64,000 nucleotides of DNA from Mycolicibacterium iranicum (GTDB taxonomy: Bacteria; Actinomycetota; Actinomycetes; Mycobacteriales; Mycobacteriaceae): assembly GCF_002101705.1 (NCBI RefSeq), contig NZ_LQPC01000019.1, positions 62,001 to 126,000 on the forward strand, in the 5' to 3' direction. A program made the translations under genes and the position numbers. Positions 43,826 through 51,647 of this stretch are shown here, piece after piece. How positions within the stretch are numbered: the first letter of the stretch is position 1; each line of letters begins with the position of its first letter. The notes under the pieces were generated by a model, which saw nothing but the letters and a program-made list of their open reading frames with translations, had not been told where the DNA came from and did not search any database.

Positions 43826-45423
43826 ATCCGGAACACGCCGTAGCCACGCTGGCCACGGACCTCGCCGTTGTGGATCACCGACAGGCAGAACCCGAGAACG
43901 GTCCGCGTATCGCGGGGATCGATGATCCCGTCGTCGTAAAGTCGGCCGCTGTTGGCCAGTGCGACGGATTCGCGCTCGATCTGTTCCTCGACGGCGGCGC
44001 GCATCTGGGCGTCGGCCTGCTCGTCGAAGGGCAGCCCGCGGTCGGCGGCGGACTCGCGCGCCACGATGGACAGCACTCCGGCCAGTTGCGCCGGACCCAT
44101 CACGGCCGACTTCGAGTTAGGCCAAGCGAATAGGAAACGCGGTGAGTACGATCGCCCGCACATGCCGTAGTTCCCGGCACCGTAGGACGCACCCATGGTG
44201 ATGGTCACGTGGGGGACCGTGCTGTTTGATACGGCGTTGATCATCTTGGCGCCGTCCTTGATGATGCCGCCCTGTTCGTACTCGGCACCGACCATGAAAC
44301 CGGTGGTGTTCTGCAGGAAGATGAGGGGGGTGTCGATCTGATTTGCCAGTTGGATGAACTGCGAACCTTTCTCGGCCTCCTCACTGAACAGGATGCCCCG
44401 TGCGTTTGCGAGGATGCCGACCGGGAAGCCGTGGATCGAGGCCCAGCCGGTGACGAGTGACGTGCCGTAGAGAGGTTTGAACTCGTCGAAGGCCGAGCCG
44501 TCGACCACTCGGGCGATGACGTCGCGGGGGTCGAAGGGCACCTTCGGATCGACCGACGCGATGCCGAGCAGCTGATCGGGGTCGTGCACCGGTGGGTGCG
44601 GCGGCGTGGTGGGTCCGGGGCCGTTCTTCCGCCAGTTGAGCCGCGCCATGATGCGACGGCCGATGCGGATCGCATCCTGCTCGTCCTCGGCCATGTAATC
44701 GGCCAGCCCCGAGGTGCGGGCGTGCATGTCGGCGCCGCCGAGCGACTCGTCATCGGAGACCTCGCCCGTGGCCATCTTGACCAGCGGCGGACCGCCGAGG
44801 AACACCTTGGAACGGTTGCGCACCATCACGACGTAGTCGCACATGCCCGGGACGTACGCACCTCCCGCGGTCGAGTTGCCGAAGACCAGGGCCAGTGTCG
44901 GCAGCCCCGCTGCGCTGTGCTGGGTCAAGTCGTGGAACAGCTGTCCGCCGGGCACGAAGATCTCTGCCTGTGTGGGCAGGTCGGCGCCGCCAGATTCGAC
45001 GATGTTGATGATGGGCAGTCGGTTCTCCCGCGCGATGGCCATGCCGCGGAACACCTTGCGGAAGGTATAAGGGTTCGATGCGCCGCCGCGGACGGTGGGG
45101 TCGTGGGCGATGATCATCGACTCGATGCCCTCGACCACGCCGATGCCTACCACCACGCTACCGCCGACGGGGAACTTACTGCCCCAGGCGGCGAAGGGGC
45201 ATAGTTCGAGGAACGCCGTGTCGGGGTCGAGCATCAGCTCGATGCGCTCGCGGACAAGCAGCTTGCCCCGCTTACGGTGGCGCGCAACGTATTTCGCGCC
45301 GCCGCCGCCGTTGACCAGCGCCAGTTGCTCCGCGATGGTGTCGAGTTGCGCGCTCAGTCCTTCGCGGTTCTTGAGATAGCCGGGCGCGGTGTCGTCGACC
45401 CGATCGGGCAGGACCTGTACCAA
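43822..45423 (-). CDS. Acyl-CoA carboxylase beta subunit (carboxyltransferase)
   Basis: The 533-residue carboxyltransferase has a TTG start with GGAAGGA well placed. Both crotonase-like halves are intact: RGKLLVRERIELMLDP, YTFRKVFRGMAIARENRLPIINIVESGGADLP and FGNSTAGGAYVPGMCDY (N half), then FLQNTTGFMVGAEYEQGG and MGASYGAGNYGMCGRSYSPRFLFAWPNSKSAVMGPAQLAGVL (C half). This pattern is of the methylcrotonyl/geranyl-CoA carboxylase type. First gene of the minus operon, 43 bases downstream of a perfect palindrome. Confidence 0.92.
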   Translation of the reverse strand: MVQVLPDRVDDTAPGYLKNREGLSAQLDTIAEQLALVNGGGGAKYVARHRKRGKLLVRERIELMLDPDTAFLELCPFAAWGSKFPVGGSVVVGIGVVEGIESMIIAHDPTVRGGASNPYTFRKVFRGMAIARENRLPIINIVESGGADLPTQAEIFVPGGQLFHDLTQHSAAGLPTLALVFGNSTAGGAYVPGMCDYVVMVRNRSKVFLGGPPLVKMATGEVSDDESLGGADMHARTSGLADYMAEDEQDAIRIGRRIMARLNWRKNGPGPTTPPHPPVHDPDQLLGIASVDPKVPFDPRDVIARVVDGSAFDEFKPLYGTSLVTGWASIHGFPVGILANARGILFSEEAEKGSQFIQLANQIDTPLIFLQNTTGFMVGAEYEQGGIIKDGAKMINAVSNSTVPHVTITMGASYGAGNYGMCGRSYSPRFLFAWPNSKSAVMGPAQLAGVLSIVARESAADRGLPFDEQADAQMRAAVEEQIERESVALANSGRLYDDGIIDPRDTRTVLGFCLSVIHNGEVRGQRGYGVFRM

Positions 45424-45766
45424 AGTTTTCCTTCCGGGCGAGCATCGACGTCGATCTACTAGGCGCTGATGTTAGCCGCAATTAACATCAGGTGACAACG
45501 GCGCAGGCGGGCGTCGGATTTGTTCCGCGCCGTGGTTCCGTCGAATGGCGAGGATCGAAGCGGTGCGTTCGCTGCAGATCGAGCGATCGAAGGAATTGAC
45601 TGGGGAGGGACGGCACACAGGGCCCGTGCGAGGTCGTATCGAGTTCCTCGTCCGGCGCGCGTGGAGTCTACGGTTCGCGATCTCGGGTGAACACCCGCAG
45701 CGATTGTCAGTGTCGCGCCATGCCCTTCAGCCAACCGAGTAGTGCATAACGCCGGTCGGCCAGAAT
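45424..45766. other. 343-base intergenic region upstream of the carboxylase operon
   Basis: No gene is supported here: the only open frames are short and lack ribosome sites or family features. The interval holds the palindrome at 45466-45491 and must contain the promoter of the minus-strand carboxylase operon. The part from about 45500 to 45766 shows nothing I can identify. Confidence 0.6.
45466..45491. promoter_or_regulatory. Perfect palindrome ahead of the carboxylase operon
   Basis: CTGATGTTA-gccgcaat-TAACATCAG has perfect 9-base arms and an 8-base spacer, 43 bases upstream of the beta-subunit start. Size and symmetry are those of a TetR-family operator. The candidate regulators are the TetR genes at 45767-46441 and 38181-38774. 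Confidence 0.65.
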
Positions 45767-46441
45767 CTATCGGGTCTCCTCGGCTTTGGCCAGCGGCGGA
45801 GCGGCCTGATCAGGCGCCTGTCCGAGGGTATACAGGCCGAGAATGCCGAGAAAACCCGCACAGTGCTCGATGAGCATTTCAGTCGAGAGGTTCAGTTGTC
45901 CATCTATCCAGCGACGGAGTATCTCGAACAGGCCCCCGACACCGTAGGTAGCGGCGAGATCTGCGACTTGGAGCACATCGCTGGGTATATCGAGGTGCAA
46001 GCGGGCCTCTCTGAGCACCAGCTCCGCAAAATCGGTCATCAGATCGCTTCGCAGCTGCCGAAGGAGGGGTTCTGCGCCCGACTCGACAAACAGTATGCGG
46101 GCCATGCGGGGATCGTTCTCGATCACCTGAACCAGGGCCTTGATCGGAGCGTAAGCCAGTTCTTGAGGAGCAACCGTGTCGTCCGGAATGGCGCTGGTTA
46201 TCACCGCTTGGAAGGTAGTGGAGATCTTGGCAAATACCGCACGCAAGAGCGCGTCTCGATCGCGAAACTGTTGGTAGAAGTACCGGCTCGTCACTCCTGA
46301 TTTCGCACACACGGCGGTCACGGTGCACGCGGTAGCTCCGTGGGTGCCCATGATTGAGACCGCGGCATCAATCAACATCACGCGACGCTGTGCATCGCGT
46401 TGAGTTGCGGACAGCCCGCCATAGACACGTGCTGGACTCAT
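45767..46441 (-). CDS. TetR family transcriptional regulator
   Basis: The 224-residue protein has a helix-turn-helix near 25-75 (ATACTVTAVCAKSGVTSRYFYQQFRDRDALLRAVF); the SRYFYQQF form is a common mycobacterial variant. It is divergent from the PF10118 gene with an inverted repeat between them, and lies upstream of the carboxylase operon on the same strand. It may control either neighbour. The inverted repeat in its own promoter favours the PF10118 gene and itself. Confidence 0.88.
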   Translation of the reverse strand: MSPARVYGGLSATQRDAQRRVMLIDAAVSIMGTHGATACTVTAVCAKSGVTSRYFYQQFRDRDALLRAVFAKISTTFQAVITSAIPDDTVAPQELAYAPIKALVQVIENDPRMARILFVESGAEPLLRQLRSDLMTDFAELVLREARLHLDIPSDVLQVADLAATYGVGGLFEILRRWIDGQLNLSTEMLIEHCAGFLGILGLYTLGQAPDQAAPPLAKAEETR

Positions 46442-46462
46442 GTCCTACAGTCTGGCAGTCTT

Positions 46463-46486
46463 ATCTGACAAGGCATAAAGTCAGAT
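46463..46486. promoter_or_regulatory. Inverted repeat between tetR and PF10118 gene
   Basis: ATCTGAC and GTCAGAT are perfect 7-base arms with a 10-base spacer, 22 bases from the tetR start and 24 from the PF10118 gene start. The central placement in a 69-base divergent gap fits an operator for the adjacent TetR protein. Confidence 0.55.
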
Positions 46487-46510
46487 CCAAACTTCGAGGA
46501 AGGACCTCAA

Positions 46511-47380
46511 ATGTCGGACGATCAAGCCCCGACCCCGACCCGGGTGCTGCCAAAACCCAGGCGCGTTCGGTTTCCGATGCCGACCTCCACGAAGCGGCAA
46601 CATTTTGTCGATGGCGACCTGGTGATGAGCCATTTCATCTCGGTGCTTTCTGCGACGTTCCCGGAAGGCGAGGATTTCTTCATCCGCTCGGTCAGGAACT
46701 TCCAGAGTTCCATCGACGATCCCCAACTAGAGACAGCGGTCAAGGGTTTCATCGGACAAGAGGCCACACATCGACACCAGCATCGTCTCCTAAACGAGCG
46801 ACTCCAGGTCATGGGTTATCCGACCGCGCGAATCGACCGTCATGTCGGACGCTTGATCAAGCGATTGGAACGGCGCTTTTCGCCGGAAATGCGGCTGTCC
46901 ATGACCTCCGCGTTGGAGCACTACACCGCTACGCTGGCAGAAATCATTCTTACCAGCGAAGACGCCCAGAAGCTCATCGGCCAGACAGAGGTTCGACCGA
47001 TTCTGCTGTGGCATGCCTTCGAGGAGTCGGAGCACAAAGCGGTTGCCTTTGATGTCTATCGGCTGGTGGGAGCAACCGAGCGCACCCGTGTACGGGGCAT
47101 GCGGATCGCTTCAGTAATTCTGTTCGGCGAGCTCATTCTGCAGACTGCCTTGTCTATGGCCGCTGATAGAGCCTCATATAACCCGGTCACCCTGGTGCGC
47201 AGTCTGTACCGCTTTAGTCGCACCCCGATGTTCACCGCCGATGCGCTGCGGCGTTTCCGTTCCTACAATCGCCCGGGTTTCCATCCTGATGATTGGGACA
47301 GCGCCGCGGTCCTGGAGCATTGGAGCAAAGAACTGTTCGACCAAGACGGTTCACAGCGAGTTATCGCTTCGTCGGGATAG
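46511..47380 (+). CDS. PF10118-type predicted metal-dependent hydrolase (second copy)
   Basis: The 289-residue helical protein has GAGGAAGG upstream of its ATG. Metal-ligand-like motifs are GQEATHRHQHRLLNER (about 77-92), ALEHYTATLAE (about 135) and WHAFEESEHKAVAFDVY (about 174-190), the same E/H framework as the gene at 8107-9042 but clearly diverged. It is followed by a strong terminator hairpin, so it is a single-gene unit under the divergent TetR. Reaction unknown; position suggests a link to the oxygenase cluster downstream. Confidence 0.83.
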   Translation: MSDDQAPTPTRVLPKPRRVRFPMPTSTKRQHFVDGDLVMSHFISVLSATFPEGEDFFIRSVRNFQSSIDDPQLETAVKGFIGQEATHRHQHRLLNERLQVMGYPTARIDRHVGRLIKRLERRFSPEMRLSMTSALEHYTATLAEIILTSEDAQKLIGQTEVRPILLWHAFEESEHKAVAFDVYRLVGATERTRVRGMRIASVILFGELILQTALSMAADRASYNPVTLVRSLYRFSRTPMFTADALRRFRSYNRPGFHPDDWDSAAVLEHWSKELFDQDGSQRVIASSG

Positions 47381-47398
47381 CAAAGATGCGGAAGTGCG

Positions 47399-47427
47399 GC
47401 GACGCAGGAGCTCCGTTCCTGCGTCGC
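47399..47427 (+). terminator. Strong terminator hairpin after the PF10118 gene
   Basis: GCGACGCAGGA-gctccgt-TCCTGCGTCGC is a perfect 11-base stem with a 7-base loop, 19 bases after the stop. A convergent TetR gene ends at 47562, so it may serve both strands. No T-run follows. Confidence 0.7.
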
Positions 47428-47561
47428 TCCTTCCGAACAGGGTGCGACGCGTCGGTGACTCACGGATTCGGTGCTCGGTGGCCGGTGAAGGTGGCGGTCG
47501 GACCCGCAAATGCGGTTCGCAGCGATCGCCACGGGGCTGGCTGGCCTGTTGTGAGCCTCGA

Positions 47562-48194
47562 TCAGTCGCTGATGACATAGCGTTGAGCCAGGGTTTCAGC
47601 AAGTCTGCTGGTGTGCGCGACCACTTCTTTCTCGGTCACCGCAAGCAAACCGGAGTGCCAGGCGGTGATGACTTCGACGAATCCCCCGACAGCGATCAGG
47701 GTGTCCATGCGAAGGGCTATCTCGTCGGCATCTTGTCGGAGGTGTGGCCGGCTTGCCTCAACGACCAACTGCGTTGCTTCCTGTAGCGCCACGGCGCGGC
47801 GGTCTTGTAGCGGTGAGCTACCGACATGCTGAGCGAGGAGGATGCGTGCCCGGCCGGGATCGCGTGCGATCCGGTCGACCACGATGGTGATCGCCGCGGT
47901 GATGGTTTCGATCGGCGGCCGATTCGCACGCTCGTTGAAGAGCGCGGCGACCTCGCCGAGCATGTCATTGCGGACGCCATCCCACGCAGCAACGAGCAGC
48001 TCATCGCGCGTCTTGAAGCCCTCGTAGAAGTATCGATCGTTCAGCCCTGTGCGGGCGCATACGCCGCGCATAGTGACCGCGGCCCAACCGCTCTCACTCC
48101 AAATCTCGGTTGCGGCCTCGATCAATTGCTGCCGTCGCTCGGCACGACGCTCGGCCCCGGTCCGACCACCCCAGCGCTTGTTTCTCGACCGCAC
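47562..48194 (-). CDS. TetR family transcriptional regulator
   Basis: The helix-turn-helix is ATEIWSESGWAAVTMRGVCARTGLNDRYFYEGFKTRDELLVAAW. An open frame extends to 48350, but it crosses a pair of palindromes. The GTG at 48194 gives 210 residues with the basic leader VRSRNKRWGGR and leaves the palindromes in the 5' region. Start is uncertain. It is divergent from the SDR/diiron/monooxygenase cluster and is the natural candidate to control it. Confidence 0.82.
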   Translation of the reverse strand: MRSRNKRWGGRTGAERRAERRQQLIEAATEIWSESGWAAVTMRGVCARTGLNDRYFYEGFKTRDELLVAAWDGVRNDMLGEVAALFNERANRPPIETITAAITIVVDRIARDPGRARILLAQHVGSSPLQDRRAVALQEATQLVVEASRPHLRQDADEIALRMDTLIAVGGFVEVITAWHSGLLAVTEKEVVAHTSRLAETLAQRYVISD

Positions 48195-48223
48195 CTCTCC
48201 ATCTTGACAAGGTGCTCGTTCCA

Positions 48224-48256
48224 CCACCAAACTGGTGGCATGCGACACCAATGGTG
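48224..48256. promoter_or_regulatory. Two tandem palindromes (CCACCA/TGGTGG) ahead of the SDR-monooxygenase cluster
   Basis: CCACCA-aac-TGGTGG (48224-48238) and CACCA-a-TGGTG (48246-48256) share the same core and have centres 20 bases apart, that is two helix turns. They lie between a TetR gene and the SDR start at 48323. Paired sites of this kind fit binding of two TetR dimers on one face of the DNA. Confidence 0.6.
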
Positions 48257-48322
48257 GCTGGTGCCCCCAGATGAGAGTTTCCCCACAGCAGACGTCCATG
48301 TCGCGACCCGAAAGGCAGACGG

Positions 48323-49176
48323 ATGAGATTGCTGCCCTTCGGCGGCGCACCAGGCAGAACGCACCGCGCCGATGCAGTCGTCACGGGCGCAGGAAGCGGT
48401 ATCGGCCGCGCATTCGCCGTGGAGCTTGCGCGCCGAGGTGGACGCGTGGTGTGCGCCGACAAAGATCCCGTCACTGCAAAAGAGTCGGCAGAGTTGGTGA
48501 GGCAGGCTGGCGGCGAGGGCTTCGACATCGAATGCGATGTCACCGATCTTGAGCAGGTCCGCAACCTCGCTGATGTGAGCGAAGACTGGTTCGAGAAGGC
48601 TGCGAGCCTCGTCATCAACAACGCCGGAATCGGTGCGGGCGGCAACCGCATCGGCGCGACGTCGATCGAGGACTGGAACGCGGCGATTTCTGTCAACCTC
48701 TGGGGCGTTATCTACGGCTGCGAGACTTTTGTGCCTCGGCTCCGCAGCAATGGGCATGGCGGAGTCATCAATGTGGCGTCGGCAGCGAGCTTTGGCTCGG
48801 CCCCTCGGATGGCGGCTTACAACGTGAGCAAGGCCGGGGTGCTCGCTCTGTCGGAGACATTGGCGGCCGAACTGAGCGGTACTGACATCAACGTCACAGT
48901 GCTTTGCCCCACCTTCGTGAAGACGAACATCGTCAACAATCCTCAAATCGACGAGGCGGCTGCAAGACTCGCGGCCAACCTGATGAAATGGACCGGCATT
49001 TCGCCACAGCACGTTGCTCGAACGACGTTGAACGCGCACGATCGCGGACAAATTTATGTAGTACCCCAACTCGATGCCAAAGTCTTGTGGCAACTCAAAG
49101 AGCCCTACCCGGCCCCTTTACTCGCACGCTGGGCCTCGTGGAGCGCATGGCCTCATGGAACGATTCAGCCGAGTAG
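48323..49176 (+). pseudogene. SDR oxidoreductase gene with a probable 1-base deletion near its 3' end
   Basis: The N-terminal part is a classical SDR: TGAGSGIGRAFAVELA (NAD(P) loop), NNAGIG, the serine in NVASAASFG and the catalytic YNVSK. The open frame runs on into the next gene, but a natural ending appears in another frame. After KVLWQLK, the sequence RALPGPFTRTLGLVERM continues to a TAG at 49176. One missing base at the AAA run (49097-49099) would join the two, giving about 284 residues. A ribosome site for the next gene starts right after that stop. I therefore read the apparent SDR-diiron fusion as a frameshift. Expected role: alcohol/ketone oxidation-reduction. Confidence 0.75.
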
Positions 49177-49189
49177 AGGAGCAGGGAAA

Positions 49190-50113
49190 ATGGCTTTCGC
49201 ATACAGTGACATGCTCGAGACAATCAAAAACAAGCAATGGGCTCTTGCCGATATCGATTGGAACGCCCCTGGCGCGGAACTGATCACCGATGAACAGCGT
49301 CCCAAACTCAAGCAATTCATGTCCGACGTGGTGTGGATTGAGCATGTTGGAGCACGTGCCTTCGCCGCGATGGCTCCAAAGGCGCCATTCGAAGCGCTCG
49401 GAGACATTTACCGTTACTTTCACGCCGAGGAGCAGCGTCACGCCAATGCCGAACTTGCCTTGATGCGTCGCTGGGGCATGCTCGAGGAAGGCGAGAAACC
49501 GGTCCCGAACAAGAATATTCGGCTGGTCATCGAATGGCTGGACCGTTATGCGGAAGCCCTGCCCCTGACCGTCATCGGGGCCGCGATTCCGGCACTGGAG
49601 ACTGCGCTCGATGGAGCGCTGCTGAAGTTTCTCCTCGATGAGGTTGACGACCCTGTGTGCGGGGAGGTGTTCAACAAGGTCAACAGCGACGAATCAAGGC
49701 ATCTCGCGGTTGGCTTCCAGGTCTTGAATGACCTGGGCGCCAGCCCGATGCGAATCCACGCCATTCAAACTGCGGGTGCTCTTGTCGACCCGCGCATTCT
49801 CACCGGCGCGTTGCTGTATATCCCGCTCCTGACGCGCATGTTGATGAATCTCAACGCTATGGGTCTGTCCGAGGAGAAGTTATACAACGCAGTGACGCGG
49901 TATGCCAATGTCGGCGATCGCAGTGAGCATACGCGGAGGGTGCCCGGCTATCACATCTTGAAGGCGCACATGTCGTCGTCCATCAAGCGGTCCCAGCCTC
50001 TGCACTTCGTGTCTCAGCGCCTTGGCAATGCGATCGATGTTTTCCCTGTTCAGATTTTCGGTCGGCCGCCATCCTGGACGGACGAACTGACCTACGAACC
50101 GGTTGCCAAATGA
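49190..50113 (+). CDS. Ferritin-like diiron protein
   Basis: The ATG at 49190 is preceded by GAGGAG and GGGA and starts 13 bases after the reconstructed SDR stop; it gives 307 residues. Two pairs of metal-binding helices are seen: WIEHVGARAF and YFHAEEQRHANAELALM, then ALETALDGALL and NSDESRHLAVGFQVL, that is E-x2-H and E-x2-R-H type ligands of a diiron carboxylate site. Members near P450 and monooxygenase genes are annotated only as reductases or ferritin-like. It overlaps the first flavin monooxygenase by 4 bases. Reaction unknown; oxygen-dependent chemistry is plausible. Confidence 0.8.
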   Translation: MAFAYSDMLETIKNKQWALADIDWNAPGAELITDEQRPKLKQFMSDVVWIEHVGARAFAAMAPKAPFEALGDIYRYFHAEEQRHANAELALMRRWGMLEEGEKPVPNKNIRLVIEWLDRYAEALPLTVIGAAIPALETALDGALLKFLLDEVDDPVCGEVFNKVNSDESRHLAVGFQVLNDLGASPMRIHAIQTAGALVDPRILTGALLYIPLLTRMLMNLNAMGLSEEKLYNAVTRYANVGDRSEHTRRVPGYHILKAHMSSSIKRSQPLHFVSQRLGNAIDVFPVQIFGRPPSWTDELTYEPVAK

Positions 50114-51603
50114 CAGGCACCACGACGACGTTGATCGTCGGCGCCGGGTTCGCAGGTATCGGTGCGGCGATCAGACTGCTTCAAGAGGGCACGGATGACT
50201 TCGTCATCCTGGAACGGTCAGATCGCGTCGGAGGCACCTGGCGAGACAATACTTATCCCGGTGCGGCCTGCGATATTCCCTCGCTTCTCTACTCCTACTC
50301 GTTCGAGCCGAATCCGGGCTGGACTCGTACCTACTCGGGGAGCGCTGAGATCCTCGAATATATCGACGATATGGTCGACAAGTACGATCTTGCCCGGTTC
50401 ATCCAGTTTGATACCGACGTGACTGCCTTGGAATTCGATGAGAGTGCCGGCATCTGGATGGCCGACACGGCAGATGGAAAGCGGTATCACACCCGGTCAG
50501 TTGTGATGGCCAGTGGACCACTTGCCAACGCCAGCTTTCCCGATATTCGGGGTATTGACTCGTACGGTGGAAAAAAGATCCACAGCGCTCGATGGGACCA
50601 TGGCTACGATCTCGGCGGTAAGAGGGTTGCAGTCATCGGGACAGGCGCGAGCGCGGTTCAGATCATTCCCGAGCTCGTAAAGTCGGCTGCCTCGGTCAAA
50701 GTCTTCCAGAGAACGCCCGGCTGGGTGTTGCCCAGGGTGAACTTCAGGCATCCGGCCTGGGCGCGTTCGACCTTCACACACCTGCCGGTGAGCGAACAAG
50801 CGCTCCGCGACGCGTGGTTTTGGGCCCACGAAGTGATGGCAGTGGGTATGGTCTGGAACACCGCCGCGACGTCCGCGATACAGCTGGCGGCCAAGGCTCA
50901 TCTCCGTCGGCAGGTGAAAGACTCCTGGTTGAGACGTCAGTTGACGCCCCATTTCAGGCCTGGATGCAAGCGCATGCTCATGACCAGTGATTATTACCCT
51001 GCGCTACAGGCGGATAACTGCAAGCTGATCAGCTGGCCGATCGCCACATTGTCACCCAACGGTGTTCGGACCGCCGACGGTGTCGAGCACGAAGTGGACT
51101 GTATCGTATTTGCCACTGGCTTCGATGTGGCCAAACGTGGCACCCCGTTCCCGATTAGCGGCCTCGGCGGTCGGAAGCTCGGCGATGAATGGTCTCAGGG
51201 GACATTTGCCTTCAAGAGCGTGAGCGTGGCCGGGTATCCGAACTTATTCTTCACTTTCGGACCGAATTCCGGGCCAGGCCACAACTCGGCGCTCGTATAT
51301 ATGGAGGCTGCAATTGACTATATAGTCAAGGCGATCAAGCTCCTTCAGCAAAATGACATCGGCACTTTGGATGTGAGGGAGGATCGTCAGGACCGCTATC
51401 ACTCCGAAATTCAGCGCCGCCTTCGACGAACGACTTGGAATTCGGGGTGCAGCAGTTGGTATTTGACCGAGGACGGCTACAACGGCACGATGTACCCAGG
51501 TTTCGCGACCCAGTTTATGAGAGAACTATCCCGCTTGGATCCTCATGATTACGTGATAACCCGGCGCGACGATACACACGTCGAGCTGACGCAATCACTC
51601 TGA
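50110..51603 (+). CDS. Flavin-containing monooxygenase, Baeyer-Villiger type (copy 1)
   Basis: The 497-residue protein has the FAD loop IVGAGFAGIGAAIRL at about 9-23, then GGTWRDNTYPGAACDIPS. The fingerprint is YGGKKIHSARWDHGYD, a variant of FxGxxxHxxxW(P/D) with Y for F and S for T. The NADPH loop is VAVIGTGASAVQIIPEL, and IVFATGFD comes later. Such enzymes insert oxygen next to a ketone to make an ester or lactone. It starts by ATGA overlap with the diiron gene, 44 bases before copy 2. Substrate unknown. Confidence 0.9.
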   Translation: MTGTTTTLIVGAGFAGIGAAIRLLQEGTDDFVILERSDRVGGTWRDNTYPGAACDIPSLLYSYSFEPNPGWTRTYSGSAEILEYIDDMVDKYDLARFIQFDTDVTALEFDESAGIWMADTADGKRYHTRSVVMASGPLANASFPDIRGIDSYGGKKIHSARWDHGYDLGGKRVAVIGTGASAVQIIPELVKSAASVKVFQRTPGWVLPRVNFRHPAWARSTFTHLPVSEQALRDAWFWAHEVMAVGMVWNTAATSAIQLAAKAHLRRQVKDSWLRRQLTPHFRPGCKRMLMTSDYYPALQADNCKLISWPIATLSPNGVRTADGVEHEVDCIVFATGFDVAKRGTPFPISGLGGRKLGDEWSQGTFAFKSVSVAGYPNLFFTFGPNSGPGHNSALVYMEAAIDYIVKAIKLLQQNDIGTLDVREDRQDRYHSEIQRRLRRTTWNSGCSSWYLTEDGYNGTMYPGFATQFMRELSRLDPHDYVITRRDDTHVELTQSL

Positions 51604-51647
51604 ATACAAGTTTGCAGGGCTGACCGTCAGAACGGTGAAATACAGGA

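Noticed and set aside
45459..45734. 91-codon minus-strand frame in the carboxylase upstream region
   Set aside because: Crosses the palindrome, no ribosome site, no recognisable peptide features.
48323..50113. One 596-residue SDR-ferritin-like fusion protein
   Set aside because: A natural SDR ending with stop in another frame and a separate ribosome site before the second gene favour two genes plus a one-base deletion.
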